Shown piece by piece: positions 32,824-45,917 of a stretch of 64,000 nucleotides of DNA. Each line of letters opens with the position of its first letter. Within the stretch, counting starts at the first letter, position 1. The position numbers were made by a program, and so were the translations under genes. The notes under the pieces are model-generated. The model searched no databases and had not been told where the DNA came from. It saw only the letters and a program-made list of their open reading frames with translations. The stretch is from Thinopyrum elongatum (Eukaryota > Streptophyta > Magnoliopsida > Poales > Poaceae), in NCBI GenBank assembly GCA_011799875.1, contig CM022302.1:525030228-525094227 (forward strand), in the 5' to 3' direction.

Positions 32824-34424
32824 CTAACCAGAAATAAAACCAACGGTGGCTTCCACATATGGATACTCCCGGAGGATGTTGTTTATTTTTGTGCTCCAAT
32901 CATCACTCGGTATGTCCTGATCTAGCAGCCTCACTGTCACACTTTTAAGCATCGGCGCACATCTAAATACCACTCTCAGTAAGTCAAGCTCATGATTCTC
33001 CCCTTTGAATCCTTCGATCTCCACCTTTTCAAGATTATTCAAGGAGACAATTTGGGTTCTCCAACCCTTTGGGTCATCACAAGGGCAATTAAGTGGGCAC
33101 ACTTCTTTCACCTAATTAAGATAAATGTGAATCACATCAATGCATTATAGATGCTATGTTCATTCAGAAAAACTATACGTATACATTCCAAATATATAAT
33201 TAATCACAGTGATAAATTAATTACCTCTGATCTCAATAGGACGATCTTAAGGCTTCGTATACGAAGGCCAAGATAATTTATGCCAAGGAGACGCAACACA
33301 AATGATCCAAGCATGTGGCCTGTGTTGTGAGGTGTAGGTTCAAACCAGAGAAGTGGGTGCCCATGTGACTAAATATCTCTGCGTCAAAGCGGCGCTCTGC
33401 ATCTTGAAAACAATATGAATCCTGCAAAATTAATTCAGCAAGGCATCATCATGGTGAATAAGTTCAATTTAGTCGATCGGTAGATCGACAAATTGGACAG
33501 GATAGGACTACAGGAGACATACATACTTTGGTACACATCATGTGGAGGGACAAGGCCTCGACCCGACCAAGCACGCCCTCTCCGTGTCTCTCCGGCGACT
33601 CTAAGCCCACCTCCAAGAGGCTGAGGTGCCAAAGACCAAGCCCATGGGTCAACCCGGCGGTGGGTGCATAGTGCGTACTGCACGCATCTCATGGAAATCT
33701 TTTCCACCATTGGTGCCAATATGGTGGTGTTCCTAGGCCCGTCATGGAGGAGGGACAGCGTCGTCAAGTGCTTAAGCACGCTTGCAGTTACACAGCCTTG
33801 AAGCGGCTTCAGGCGCTTCACGAGGAGTTGTTGCAGCGACGAGGAGTGGACGCTGAAGCCGTCCACTGTGAGCAAGTGAAGGCGCGGGCAGCAGGGGATC
33901 AAGGCGGCGAGGTCGAGGTAGCAGCGGGAGAGGGTCAGCCTCTCGAGCAACCGGAACCCTGAGTGGGCTACGCTGAGGTACAGCGACTGCCCATGCAGCT
34001 CGATCTAGGTGGCGCGGTGAAAGCGGGGCAGCTCTACGTGGGGAGGGCCCTGCGTCCACTCAAGGTACTGCGTGAGGGTGAAGCGGAGCTCCACCGGCGC
34101 GAGCGCCGCGGCGGCACGGAGCACCGAGGCGACGCTGTCGGCGGGCAGCCTGCTTCTGCGGTTTTGCGGGATTCGGATGTCGAGGAGGTGCACCCGGGGC
34201 CCAGCGGCGCTGCTGACCGCGGCTTCGAGCGAGTCGAGCGGGACGTCGTTGAGTGTGACGTCGACCACGGGGAGGCTGGAGCAGACGCGGAGCCACCGGC
34301 GGGATAGGACGCTGGTGCGCGCGGCGGCGCGGGCGCAACGGAGGCGGAGGAGGACCTGGTGGAGCAGGCCGTCCGGGCTGATGAATTGCTGCCGTGTTGT
34401 CCTGTGTTCGTGCTGATGAAACAT
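32824..34424 (-). pseudogene. FBL-C: F-box/FBD gene of the second subtype, broken
   Basis: Exon 1 33537-34424 encodes an F-box (PDGLLHQVLLRLRCARAAA, SVLSRRW) and leucine-rich strands (VELRFTLTQYLEW, LLERLTLSRCYLDLAALIP). Exon 2 is 33225-33421 and exon 3 32824-33111 (CPCDDPKGWRTQ, VVFRCAPMLKSVTVRL, YPYVEATVGFISG, then TAG). Lesions: a TAG at 34005-34007 where FBL-D has Ser, a frameshift near 33655, and a one-base shift in exon 2 near 33330. The N terminus before the F-box differs from FBL-D (MFHQHEHRTTRQQF versus MDETRAADRISSL), so that end is rearranged. FBL-C starts about 370 bp upstream of FBL-A on the same strand. Confidence 0.85.
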
Positions 34425-35179
34425 TGCTTGGTGAACTAGTACATGTGAGAAACTTCCTTCGATGACAATAATAAGCAACAAATTAGTGGAATTGGGCATC
34501 AGGGAATTACTGTACTTGCAAATCTATCATAAATAAAAGACTACTAGATGGTTAGATGCATTTTCAAATACGGTTTTGCTAAAGCACATCTAGATTTGCC
34601 CTAAGTATTACACATGTAAGTCATGTGTAATTGATTTTACATGGAGATTTGTGTGGATATTTTCCTTTTCCTTTTTCTGTTTGATTGAGTCCTTAGATGT
34701 GCAATACCTAGATCAGTACATCTAGATGTGCCCTAGACATGCCTTCAAATATACTAAAGTATGGTTAAAAGACATGCAAGAGATAAATTGGTCATGTAAT
34801 CACTTTTTTTCAAGACAACCTTGGTGGCTTTGTGTACAATCTAAAAAAAATATGCAGTTTTCCGTGTACAAGCAGTATGTTGGCTCAATGGTTTGCGTGG
34901 ATTAACAAGGGAAATATTAGAGAAGATATCTGTTTAGGACAAACAAGATGGCAAAAGTATATCAATGCATTTCTTTGCAACAAGTAAAGGACAATATGGA
35001 CCCCCTGTTTTTTTCTGATAAAGTTTTGTTTTTATTGCATGTTCCAGTTTTCATAATCAGGTTTTCATTTCACGCTGACTTTTTCCTTTCTTTTGCCCGA
35101 GGAAAAACCTGGACCAAAGTAACCAGATGTTTAACCCTGGTTGGAAAGACATCTTCGGAATGAATCAAAGTGAGCACAA
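34425..35179. other. FBL-C upstream region, nothing recognised
   Basis: AT-rich DNA with 'acatctagat' recurring several times (34585-34735). No gene or element border was found. Confidence 0.45.
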
Positions 35180-35195
35180 GGCCGAGATATGAAAG

Positions 35196-35497
35196 CGAAC
35201 CAACCTGTGGTTGGATGGTTAGAGGGACTGTGGTATCCCAAGCCCACCAGGGTTCAAATCCTGGTGCTCGCATTTATTACAGAATTTATTTCAGGATTTT
35301 CGGTCATGCGCATTCAATGGGAGGAGACGTTCCCGTCGACGACGAGGTGCCTACGGTGACTTCGTAAATTTCAAGATGATATGCCGGCTCAGTCTTTCGG
35401 ATGTGCTCATAGAGGTAGGGTGTGCGTGTGTGCGTTCATAGGGGTGAGTGTATGCGCGTGTATATGAGCGCTTGCGTCTGTTCTGTGTTAAAAAAAA
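35196..35497 (+). mobile_element. Au-type SINE, copy 2, with perfect target duplication
   Basis: A tRNA-like head (B box 'ggttcaaatcc') and Au body end in a seven-A run. A perfect 16-bp duplication GGCCGAGATATGAAAG flanks it at 35180-35195 and 35498-35513, which fixes both borders. Confidence 0.97.
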
Positions 35498-35513
35498 GGC
35501 CGAGATATGAAAG

Positions 35514-36574
35514 TTTTCTCATGATTCTACTCTTGACCTAAGGAGGGCAGCATATGTAATCCAAGAAGGATGGGCATTTTCAACAGCGACGACGCCTTCT
35601 CGAGAGGCGGGAGCCTTGACGATGCATCCTCAGGGCTGGAGGAGGGAGCATAGAGCAAAGGGAGGCCTACTGAGGATCTGATGTCTGTTTCCTGGACAAA
35701 AGCCCTCAACTACACCGCTAGAACAAGCCAACAACACAGTGGTCAAGGAAACCATTAGAGAAGATGGAATGCTCTTCGATTTCTTACACTTAGATAGGCT
35801 AGGAATATCAAATCTTGCAACTTTGGAATTGAATTCACGACAAATGCTGCACCAATCTAGAGCTAATTTCTCTTTGTGACAATCTATAATGTACTCCCTT
35901 CGTTCCATAATAATTGTCGCTGATTTAGTACAAGAGTACAATGTGTCTTCTTATCCGACATACATATGGATGATTTGAAATCTTCAACTTGATGGATATC
36001 TTGCAAAAAATGATTTATATGACAACACAATCTATCTGAAAATCCAGGCAACATCTTTCATTGTTTTTGTAGCTTATAAACCACAAGCACAAAAATCATG
36101 AAATTTCACTAGAGCAAGGATCTTTTTATCCTATACAACTCTCTTGATATTTTTGCCTTGAGGACACCTTAATATGGAGGAACAATTCTCAGTTTTGACG
36201 AAGAAATATGTCAGTCTTTTAGGATAGAGAATGTGGAAAATACATATCTTCTAAACCATAAGTCCAAAAAATCTGAAACTTGATCCCGTGAGTCCGTGAC
36301 ACAATCTGCAAATAGCTTATTGCGTACATCATATATTGACACTTCAACCTATTAATTCCTAATCTTTCTACATGTGTAATTTGATCACTACAAAAAAAAT
36401 ATCTCTACACTATTAATTTTATCACTGACACCAACGGGCTTGATCCACAACATCTTTGCTATGCTAGGTGAAGTTGCAACCAATCGGTAGCTTAGAGCAT
36501 CCAGACTGAACACAACGTACCTTCTGCAAGGCATAAGTTTGCCCCTCTTCCAGACCAACAGTAGTATCACACCT
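35514..36574. other. Intergenic, with half a Stowaway-like MITE
   Basis: No gene. At 35892-35935 'TACTCCCTTCGTTCC...GTCGCTGATTTAGTAC' matches one arm of a Stowaway (Tc1/mariner MITE) with its TA target; the opposite arm is missing. The remainder is unassigned. Confidence 0.5.
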
Positions 36575-37754
36575 GCAGGCTAGAGCAACCATGCTAGGAA
36601 TTGCATGAGTGCCCCACTTTGAGCACGTAGCTCCACTATTCTAGCAAAATAACATAAAGTAGTATGGACTGAAGCCACGAAGCAAAATTCTGAAAACACA
36701 CAGAAATTGATCGGCATGGAAGAGGATGGTCTTGTCAGTGGGCATCCTGAATCCGCAAACTAGTAAGCATGGGAATCATGTCAACGCACAACTTTGGCTG
36801 CTGTATGTTGACCCTGCATATAAAATGAACTTTGATAATATGGAAATATTAAGTCTGCACTTGTAAGTACAGAGAAAAATGTATAAAACAACAGGGTGAC
36901 TACATTAACAAAGCTGGCATAGACCAAAAAGTTCACAAAGAAAATCTGAGGATGTATGCAGAAATTCAGAACTAGTATCCCCTCATAGAAAAATCAGCAG
37001 AAATATAACATGCTCAGCCAATTATCGGAGTGCATGCTAAAGCAGACTTCAGTGGACTAGAAAAAACAATATAGCATCTGACATGTATACCATCCAAAAG
37101 CATGGATGTGACTTATATATAAAATAAAGGGTTTTTAGTCCTCTTGGCATCGATTAGGTCCTATTTGATTCAAAGGATTTCATAGGATTTTGGAGGATTA
37201 CAATCCTTGCGTACTTTTCCTTTACGTTGCTCCTTTGATTTGTAGGAATGTATCATATATGAATTTTCCCTAAGTAATCATCTGTACTATATTCCATAGG
37301 AAATCTAGCATCCACTCTAACCTCTTGAAAAAAATTCCTTGTGTTTCCTGTGAAATCCTATGTATCTTCTATTCCTGCTTTTGTACACAATCTTGCGGAT
37401 CAAAGATTCTCTTAAAGGGACAGTGTACCTAAGAAAAAGGCAAGTATGCAAGCAGAAGAACATCATTGTACCATGTGGACTGTCACAATGTCGAATTTTT
37501 TTTCAGGAAACAAAAAATGTAGAACGAAGCAAAAACCAAGTCAGCGTTGAACGGATAAATAGCATCTGACCGACACATTCCAACAATCCTGGAAATTTGC
37601 AAACCATGAAAGGAAATATGATAATAGAACTACATAAGTTTCAGATCAAAATACAGGCACAAGGCGATATGATGAGTTCAGATTTCTAAACTGTAAAATG
37701 ATAAAATAATATTTGCATCAATGAGTATGCTAACCATGCATCAGACATGCTTAC
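36575..37754 (-). repeat. Downstream flank of FBL-B, copy 2 of the duplicated block
   Basis: Aligns in order with 29600-30839 and 61590-63299, as a copy of the 3' region of the first-subtype F-box genes. No coding gene. Confidence 0.75.
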
Positions 37755-37969
37755 CAGTTCAATGTTGCACTCCACAAAAGGATACTCCACGAAGATGTTT
37801 TTTATTTTTGAGCACCAATCCGCACTTGGAGTGATACCATCTGCCAGTCTTAGAGTAACTCTTTTAAGCACCAAAGCACATGTAAATATCACTTTCAAGA
37901 AATCAAACTCATCATGTTCCCCGATCATGCCTTGAATTTCCAAATTTTCAAGATCAGCCAAGGAGGTAG

Positions 37970-40900
37970 TGTGACGCCCCCGACTTAATCGTGCACTAAT
38001 CATACACGCAAACATGCACGATCAAGCACAGGAACTCACAGGAAGATATCACAACACAACTGTAACACAAATAAACAGAGATCCACAATTATCTGAGTAC
38101 AGACATAGTTAGACAAGTTTTTGCCTTAAGAAGGCTAGCACAAACAACGACTCTAGATCGAAAGGCGTAAGCCTCCTGCCTGGGAACCTCCGATCCTACT
38201 CCTGGTCGGCTGGCTCGATCCAGTCGTAAGTGCCGTCTGGACCCTCCTGGTAGTAAGCTCCTGAGGTGGCATCTGGCTCCGGGGCTCCATCGTCTGATGT
38301 AACATCAAAGTGGCGTATGGGGAAAAAGAGGTAACAAAGCAACCGTGAGTACTCATCCGAAGTACTCAGCAAGCAAGGATCTACACTACATATGCAACAT
38401 TATCAAAGGGGAAAGGCTGTATATGTGGACTGGGCTACAGAAAAGCCAGAATAGAAAGAAGGCCTAGTCCTATCGAAGACTAGCATCTTCAAACATCTTC
38501 ACGAAGCCACCATCTTGCAGCAATAGAAGAGAGTAGAATAGTATTTTATTAAGCAAACATGTTGAAGCAAAGCCTAGAGATCCTTCCTCGACTCCCAGCG
38601 AGAAAGCGATCCCGAAGCTTCAATTAAGTAATCCAGTATCCAGTTCAAGTAGTAGATCGGGATATACAAACTGAGCGTCCTTTACCGTAGGACCGGCTAT
38701 CGATAGATTATTCATCCCTGCAGGGGTGCACTACTGTTACCCAACATGCTCGATCAACTCTGGTCGGACACACTTCCTGGGTAATGCCCGGCCTCGGAAG
38801 ATCAACACGAAGCAGCGCCCTACCTAGGCTCAGCAGAGAGGTCAGCACGACGGACTAACCTATGCACCCAGAGGTCTTGGGCCATCGCCCTGGGCACCCT
38901 GCGCGTTGCGAGACTGGCCGGGGTGCAGGCGCGACACTGAACTCGTCAGTGAAGTATCCAGCCCATTCCCGACAATCAGCCCGCACGGTGAAACGTGATG
39001 TCTGATGAGCTTTCGGGTGGAACGTACGACGTAGAGGGCCCCATAAACCATAATCCCGCGTGGTGGTAGTGCGTATAGGGCACGTCGACCCACTCAGATC
39101 AAATACCCAAATTCGATATGCTCATTTAGTAACACGCGGAGGTGATCAGAGTTTCTGAAGCTCCGCCACAATATCACACTCGAGTGCCCTTCCGGCACAC
39201 CCGACATCATAGATCCCCTGCGGGCACCCATCAGGGTCGACCCGTCTGTAACAAAGGTCAAAGTAACCGTGTGGTCATAGCATCAAGGGGGAAAACCCCG
39301 AGGAATCACCCTCGGTGGATTCCACTCGATGAAAACATCAGGGTGAACGTATGAGGCATCACCCTCGAGGTTCACACTAAGGGGTTGCACGACAGAGTCG
39401 TATCGGAAGTGGAGAAGGAGGAATCACCCTCGATGACCACGACCGAACAGCTACACTGCAGAGTATTCATCAGGAGTGCGTTACGAGGTATCACCCTCGG
39501 CACTCGATGGTAACTATGCAGAGTCGTACAACTAAGAGGGTGAAGTGATGTGTCGGTCTCTGGTCGGCGATCACATTGATCGAGTCGTCGATGATCAAGC
39601 AGGGGCAACAAGGGTAAGATGGTGGGATCACTGATGGTTCACTACCAACCTATACTAAGCAGTTTAATATAGGCAGGTAAGGTAGCAATAAACAGGTTAC
39701 AAAAGCAGGCTATGCATCAGAATAGGAACAAACAGTAACAGTAGCAAAATCTAATGCAAGCAGGAGAAATGGAATGGGCGATATCTGGATGCTCAAGGGG
39801 GGGGGCTTGCCTGGTTGCTCTGGCAAGAGAGAGGGGTCATCAACGGGCTGCTCGTCTGTAGCGTAGTCGTACCCAGCTGCAACGGCGTCGGTCTCGGGGT
39901 CTATCGAGAGAGGAGGGGAGAGAAACAATAAATTTCACGGCAAAAAAGCAAACAAGATGCATGACATGCTTAAATGATATGCCTGGGTGTTCTACTGCCT
40001 AACTAAATGATTTAGTTAATTTAGGAATTTATTCGGATTTATTTAATTAAAGTTGGGCACTATTCATTTATTGAAATCGGGCAAAAAGTTCCATGTTCAG
40101 GTAGCTAGAAGCCTCTGACAGGAATACGGAGGGCGTATTCAGATTCGTATCAAAATTCTGAGTAACTTTCATATATAAATTATTTTTATCGGAGTTACGG
40201 ATTATTTTATATGATTTTCTAAAGTTTTAATCATTTTCTGAATTTAATTATTTATTTAAATTCGAATTATCCAGAATAGTGAATGATGATGTCAGCATGA
40301 CCTAGGTGTGACGTCAGCAGGTCAACAGGGGCTGACCAGGGTCAAACCTGACATGTGGGGCCCACATGTCATTGACAGAGCTAATTAAACAAGGTTAATT
40401 TAATCTAACTAAACTAATTAGCAGGTGGGGCCCACTCGTCTGTGAGAGATTAGTATACTAATTAAATAATTAATTAATTATCAATTTTATTTATTTTTAA
40501 TAAACGTTTAATGGGGTGGGGCCCGCATGTCAGTGGGCCACTGCGCCCAGTCAGCGTGTTGACTGGGGTCAACGGGCCCAGTGGGGCCCGTGGTCAGTGG
40601 CAGGGAGGCGGGGCCCGCGGTGCCAAGTGGCAGCCACGTCGGCACCTGCCACCGGAGCGCGCCGGCGAGCCCGAACGGTGGTGGAACTCCGGCGAGCAAG
40701 GGATTCGGCTGTGGTGCACGGTTTGGCGCGCGGTTTGGTGATCTGGAAAGGCAACTCCACGCCGCGTCGAGTGGTGGTGGAAGCGCGGCCAGAGACGGCG
40801 TGTAGCGACGGCGGCGAGCAGCGAGGCGGACGCCGGAGTTCGGCAGTCGACGGGAACGGGGCTACGGTGCGAATGCGAGCAAGCGGAGCAGCTAGGCGAG

Positions 40901-42015
40901 GCCTACGCGATGCGGCAAATGCAACGGAGGCACACACGGGACCAAATGGTCGCCGTGGCCACACCGGCGACGAGGCCAGACGGTAGAGGGTTCGGGTGAA
41001 CTTGGTGCGGTCGCTACGGGCGACGAGAGGAGGCAGGGGAGGGCGCGTTCGGCGCAGGGGCTCACCGGGGAGGCGTGGGGACTGGGCAGTGGGCTCGGGG
41101 TGGACCGTTGGGGCAGATCGAAGGCGAGGTTGCACGGCGGCCGCAGATGAGAAGAGGAGGAATGTGACGGCGCGAGGGGCTCCCGGGCTCGATCCGGTTG
41201 CGTAGTCGATGAAGAAGACCACGGCGGTGCTGTTGGACTTGTCGGGGCGGCGAACGGGCGACGGTGGGCGTGAGCTTCACGGCGGCACATCCATGGCGGC
41301 GTCGGGCGAGGTGGGGAACGAGGGAGAGGGGCGAATGGGGCGGCTAGGGTTCGTCCGCGGGGTCGAGGGGGGTCCTTGTAGGCGTCCGCGGCGGCAGCAG
41401 CGTGCGTTGTCGAGCAAAGGCGAGGGGGGGCCGGTGCGCGGCGAGCGCGCGCGGTGACAGCGGCGCGCGTGAACAGCGCGAGGTGGGAGGAGGTGCGGGG
41501 TGGGCTGGGCCGGTGCTGTAGCGGTAGGCTTAAGTGCACAGTAGCATATTAGGCCTTTTCTCTTTTTCTCTTTTTATGTTTCTTTTCTTTTCTGTTTGCT
41601 AAATGCTTGGGCACTAAATGAATTTTGTAAAAAGTGTGACCTAGCCCATAAATCACAGTGCATTGTATCCTAACACCAAAAACTAGTTTGGGCAAAACAT
41701 AATTTTATATTTAATTTAGATTAAATAAAAGGCTATTAAATATTGTTTTCAGCCACTGTTAGAGGATGTTTGAGTTACTTAATTAATTTATTAAATATTG
41801 GTTACAATTTTAGAATAGTCTCTCGAATATATGTTATTTAATGAACATTTTAGTTTCTGTGTTTGAACAACTTTTATTTTCCACTTTAATTTAATTTGAA
41901 TTTTGACTTAGGAGTTGAAATGCAATATGATGCAAATGATGATTCGGCACTGTTAATCATGCTGACTTGTCATTATCAAAAGTGATTACTGTGGCTAATG
42001 ACATGGGGTGTTACA
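37970..42015 (-). mobile_element. Solo LTR-like element, 4046 bp, inside FBL-B exon 3
   Basis: The ends are TGTGACGCCCC at 37970 and GGGGTGTTACA at 42015, inverted with two mismatches, and perfect GGTAG duplications flank it (37965-37969, 42016-42020). No gag, pol or internal repeat was recognised, which fits a solo LTR of a long-LTR family, probably gypsy; a noncoding LTR element is the alternative. Minus orientation is suggested by the TGTAACACCCC start. 40500-41530 is very GC-rich and gives overlapping shadow frames on both strands. 39190-39540 has repeated 'atcaccctcg' phrases. Confidence 0.8.
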
Positions 42016-42964
42016 GGTAGTTTGTGTTCTCCAGTCCTTTGGCTCATCACAAAGACAATTTACTGTGCATGCATCCTTCACCTAAAACAACTATGAAGTG
42101 CAACAATATATTATAGATGTTTCACAATTATAGAAGCTCAATAATGTACCTAATTTTTTCCGTTGAGCATTACTGCATGTATTCCAAAATTATAAGAACA
42201 TCGATAAATTTACCTCTGATCTTAGTAGGACGATTTTAAGATTACATATAGCTGTACGAATCTGATTCATCCCAAGGATACGCAACACTAATGCTCCAAA
42301 CCCATGCCCCTTCGTTTTGAGATGCAGGTCCAAACCAGAGAAGTTGGTGACCATATGTTTATGTATCTCGGACTTAAAGCGGAGCTCTGCATTTCGAGAA
42401 TTAAATGAATCCTACAAAATCAATTCAGCAACATCTCATGAACAAAGCCATTTAGCCGACAATTCTGGTAAACCGGGTGAAGGATTAGATGAAACGTACT
42501 TGAGCACACATGTGCAGGGACAGGACATGGACGATGGGGCGCGGCAAAGATGTGTTTTTTCCTGGGTCCGCCTGCCTGTGCCTCTCTGTCGTGGTTAAGC
42601 CCACCTCCAAGAGGCCCCAATGACCAAGCCTGTAGAACACCCTGGCATACGAGCACCGCCACAAGACCTTCTCCACCATCGGTGCTAAGACGGAGACCCC
42701 GAGGTCGCCGCGGGCATGGAAGTGCACTGTCAATTGCTTAAGCATGGCAGCCTCGACGTCAATACGGGTTGTCCATGTGTTCCTGCTCTCTACAACAATT
42801 TCTTGCAACGACTGTGAGTGCATTGTGAGTTTGTCCATGCCTACCAAACCGGTGTTGTACACCGTGAGCAAGCGCAGGCACGGGCAGCGGTGGATCAACG
42901 CGGCAAGGTCGACGTGGCAGCCCGAGAGGGAGAGTCTCTTCAGTGAGGGGAACCCGGCACTGGC

Positions 42965-45174
42965 CCGTAGTGGGGCCAAGAGGAGGTATCCAACATGCAG
43001 GGCAATGGAGGTGGCGCAATCCAAGCGTGGCAGGTCCACGCCCGAACAGTGGACTCATATGCACGTGTGGGATAATAAACGATAAAATGTATTCCTAGTC
43101 AAGCCTCTATGACTGGCTCAAGTGGTGCATGATGGTTATGTTTTCCTGATCATGGGCATGTCTATGCCAGCAACTTTGAGGGCACAATGTTATAAGAACA
43201 TTTGTGTTGAATCGACCCGATTGATGTTATGCTATGAGATTCTTTCGTCACAAGTTAATGGTTAATAACACAGAGATGGTTAATGTTTGCATAATTCCTT
43301 AGACCATGAGAGTATCGAGTTTCTTCATGCTTGATTCATGAACTTTGGGGTTTCTTAAACGTCATCCGTAACTGGATGGCTATTACGGCGGCTTACGGGT
43401 TCATGGGAAAGTATGTCAAGTAACATGATAGCTCAAGATTGGGATTTGCTCCTCTGACGATGGAGAGATATCTCTGGGCCCTCTCGGTGTTACGATATCC
43501 ATCATCGTCTGGCCAGACACAGGGTGATTTGATCACAGGGATGCCGGAACACAGTAACGAGAAAAGAGAACAATACCGGTAACGAGGTAACTACCATAGT
43601 GGACAAGTTGTTGATCCACGGGAATGCCAACATGTCTCACCTCGGGTATTTGTAACATATCGCGAAGCAACAGGAATAGCACACGGCAACTGGAGGTTCA
43701 CTCGAATATTCATTCGTGTGGGTATAGGGGTCAATATGGGTGTCCACGGCTCCGATGTTGATCATTGATCGGAAGGGGTTCCGTGTCATGTCTATACTTC
43801 ACCGAACCTATAGGGTCACACGCTTAAGGGTCATCTATCTGCTGAATACTAGACAGGGAGTCTGAGAGAAAATCACCGAAAAAGTTTCGGACAGCGGAAA
43901 AGTTTCGCAGAGAGAACACCGGATGAGTTTCGGTGAAACTGAAAAGTTGTTTCGGGGTATTCCATTAAGTCAAATTGGTTTCGGCACATGCCTGATAATT
44001 CTTGGAGGGTGCCAGAATCATTCTGGAAACTTTTGGGAATTTTCTGCAAGAAAAACCGGAAATGTTCCGGAGCTGCCGGAACCGCTTCAGATGCTTTTCG
44101 CAGATGAAATCACTAAACTGGAATTGTTGCAGAACGCGTTGAAAATTATTTTAGTGGGTACTGGAAATGTTCTAAGCCCACATAAATATTTTCAGTTCGA
44201 ACGGACGCTGAAAAATGTCGTCATGAATAGTGAAAGTGCTTTTTGGGTTACTTTTTGGAAAGCCATTATTTTGGGTTTTGTCCCAAGATATTTTTTGGGG
44301 GGTGACATGGATGGATGAGGCTCCCTTGGGGGGGGGCCCTCCTAGGTGTGGCCGGCCACATGGGGGCTCCTCCTTGGAGCCCCCTCTTGTGCCTTGGTTT
44401 CACATTTGGGTCCTTGTGGAAGGACTTCATTCATGTGCTTTTGGGTTTTCTTGTAAAACCACCCTACCCCTTGGGATTTCCTATAAATAGAGGTGGAGGG
44501 GCAGCCCTCCACACTCACTCCTTCTCACATACAAGTGCCATGCAATGATCTGGCATCTCTCTCCCTCCCACGAAAAGAGTTTTGTAGAGCCGAAAGGCTG
44601 TCTGGGTTCCGGTGGGAACTAGTTCTGGACGGCGAAGCCCTGCCGGATAGATGACACCGTATGTGTGCAACTCTATAGAGAGGTCGTAGTTTCGATTTTA
44701 GTGCCCGAGGGGCTGTTCGTGAGTGCCTCCCGAAGGGCTGTCCAAGTGACGGTCCAAGTTCTGTGAGTCCTCCCGAAGGGCTGTCCGAGTGACCGTTCGA
44801 GTTTCGAAGGTCCTCCCGAAGGGCTGTCCGCGACACCGTCCGAGGGACTGTTCGACCGCCTCCCGGAGGGCTGTCCGAAGGGAAGACGAGGGTATACATC
44901 CTCGCGGTTGGGAGGTTGTAAATCCTAGCTGCGGGGATCTGCACCGCCGATCGTCATCGACTCTACTTCCGCTGCACTACGAGTCGGTAACGAAAATGAT
45001 CAAACCTTGTTTGCAGTCTCCATAGTGGTCCTGGGCTGGTGCGTAGGTCGGAAAATTTTTGTTTTCTGCTGCGTTACCCTACACCGTAGTGGGGCCAAGA
45101 GGAGGTATCCAACATGCAGGGCAATGGAGGTGGCGCAGTCCAAGCGTGGCAGGTCCACGCCCGAACAGTGGACT
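42965..45174. repeat. 91-bp direct repeat flanking the truncated LTR
   Basis: Exon 1 sequence 42965-43055 recurs at 45084-45174 with one mismatch (gcgcaatcc versus gcgcagtcc). It is host coding sequence and is far too long for an LTR target duplication. Confidence 0.95.
43052..45083 (+). mobile_element. Truncated copia LTR in FBL-B exon 1
   Basis: It matches the LTR of the 50412-60002 element from LTR position 129 to its CA end at 45083; the first 128 bp are missing. A TATA box (ctataaatag, 44481-44490) is kept. It has one extra 43-bp unit (44768-44810) in the 'CCTCCCGAAGGGCTGTCCG' iterations compared with the other LTRs. There is no internal region, so it began as a solo LTR or lost its interior. 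Confidence 0.92.
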
Positions 45175-45917
45175 TGTAGATTCTGTGGGAGGGTGAAGCG
45201 CAGTTCGGATGGTGTGAGCCTTGCGGCGGCACGTAGTAGAGAGGAGACACCGGAGGGGAGCATGTCATCTTGCAAGGGGATGCTGATGTCGAGGAGGAGT
45301 CGATGAAACACCCCGGGACGAGTGGCATGGTGGAGAGCGGCCTCAAGCAAGCCGAACGGGACATCATGGAGGGTGATGGTGACCTTGGGGAGGTGGGTCC
45401 AGAAGCTGTGCCACCGGTGGGAGAGGATGCATGTACGCACTGCAGCACGGGCGCAACTGAGGAGCTTGAGCACCTGGAGGAGCAGATCATCTAAGAGGGT
45501 GCTGATGAGGTCTTTTGAACCATGGGAGCCATGGCGCGATCCATTGTGCAACTCCGACTCCTCCATAGAAAACCCACCTACAAATAAATTATTTTAGAGG
45601 ATATAACTCATGGGGCAATAGTATGCTCTTATACGACCTTGCTTTGTTTCCAAAATCAACACTCCAGAGTTTGAAAGTATATCTTGTTATTCTTGTAGTT
45701 CATTATTTTTTTCTACAAATTTGGTCAACCTTAGATTTTCAGACTTTTGATAAAATTTAGAGGAATCGGTTTATTTTCTTTTTTGTAGGAAAGCATGAGT
45801 TTAGACTGTACAAAAGATAAAAGTAACTATCACGTAGATCTAGGAAATATGCTAATCATGGATAAGATAAAAGTAAATGTTGCTTCTAGGAATATGGTAA
45901 TCATGTAAGAAGAACTG

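Larger units (their letters stand above)
37755..45566 (-). pseudogene. FBL-B: F-box/FBD gene, open but split by two LTR insertions
   Basis: Exon 1 is 45084-45566 plus 42500-42964 and starts at ATG 45566 (MEESELHNG). It encodes an F-box (DLISTLLDDLLLQVLK, RTCILSHRWHSFW) and leucine-rich strands (VDLPRLDC, FPSLKRLSLSGCHVDL). Exon 2 is 42214-42411. Exon 3 is 42016-42081 plus 37755-37969 (CLCDEPKDW, VIFTCALVLKRVTLRL). Exon 1 is split by a truncated copia LTR and exon 3 by a solo LTR. Removing each insert and one copy of its flanking duplication gives a continuous frame with no stop: the 2119-bp shift in exon 1 and the GGTAG duplication in exon 3 both keep phase. It was therefore probably functional until the insertions, as an SCF-type adaptor by family. 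Confidence 0.85.

Noticed and set aside
31542..34416. Plus-strand open frames across FBL-A and FBL-C (also 45007-47622)
   Set aside because: Antisense shadows of the F-box exons; the minus strand has the conserved motifs and splice sites.
40511..41539. Overlapping open frames of 200 or more codons on both strands
   Set aside because: They sit in the GC-rich part of the solo LTR-like element, are low complexity, and match no family I know.
44525..44944. Open frames in the copia LTRs (also 51433-52409 and 58889-59863)
   Set aside because: They recur in every LTR copy because the DNA is duplicated, span the TATA and leader, and resemble no known protein.
42965..45174. 91-bp repeat as a target-site duplication
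   Set aside because: LTR integrases make about 5-bp duplications, and the LTR is truncated on the side of the extra copy.
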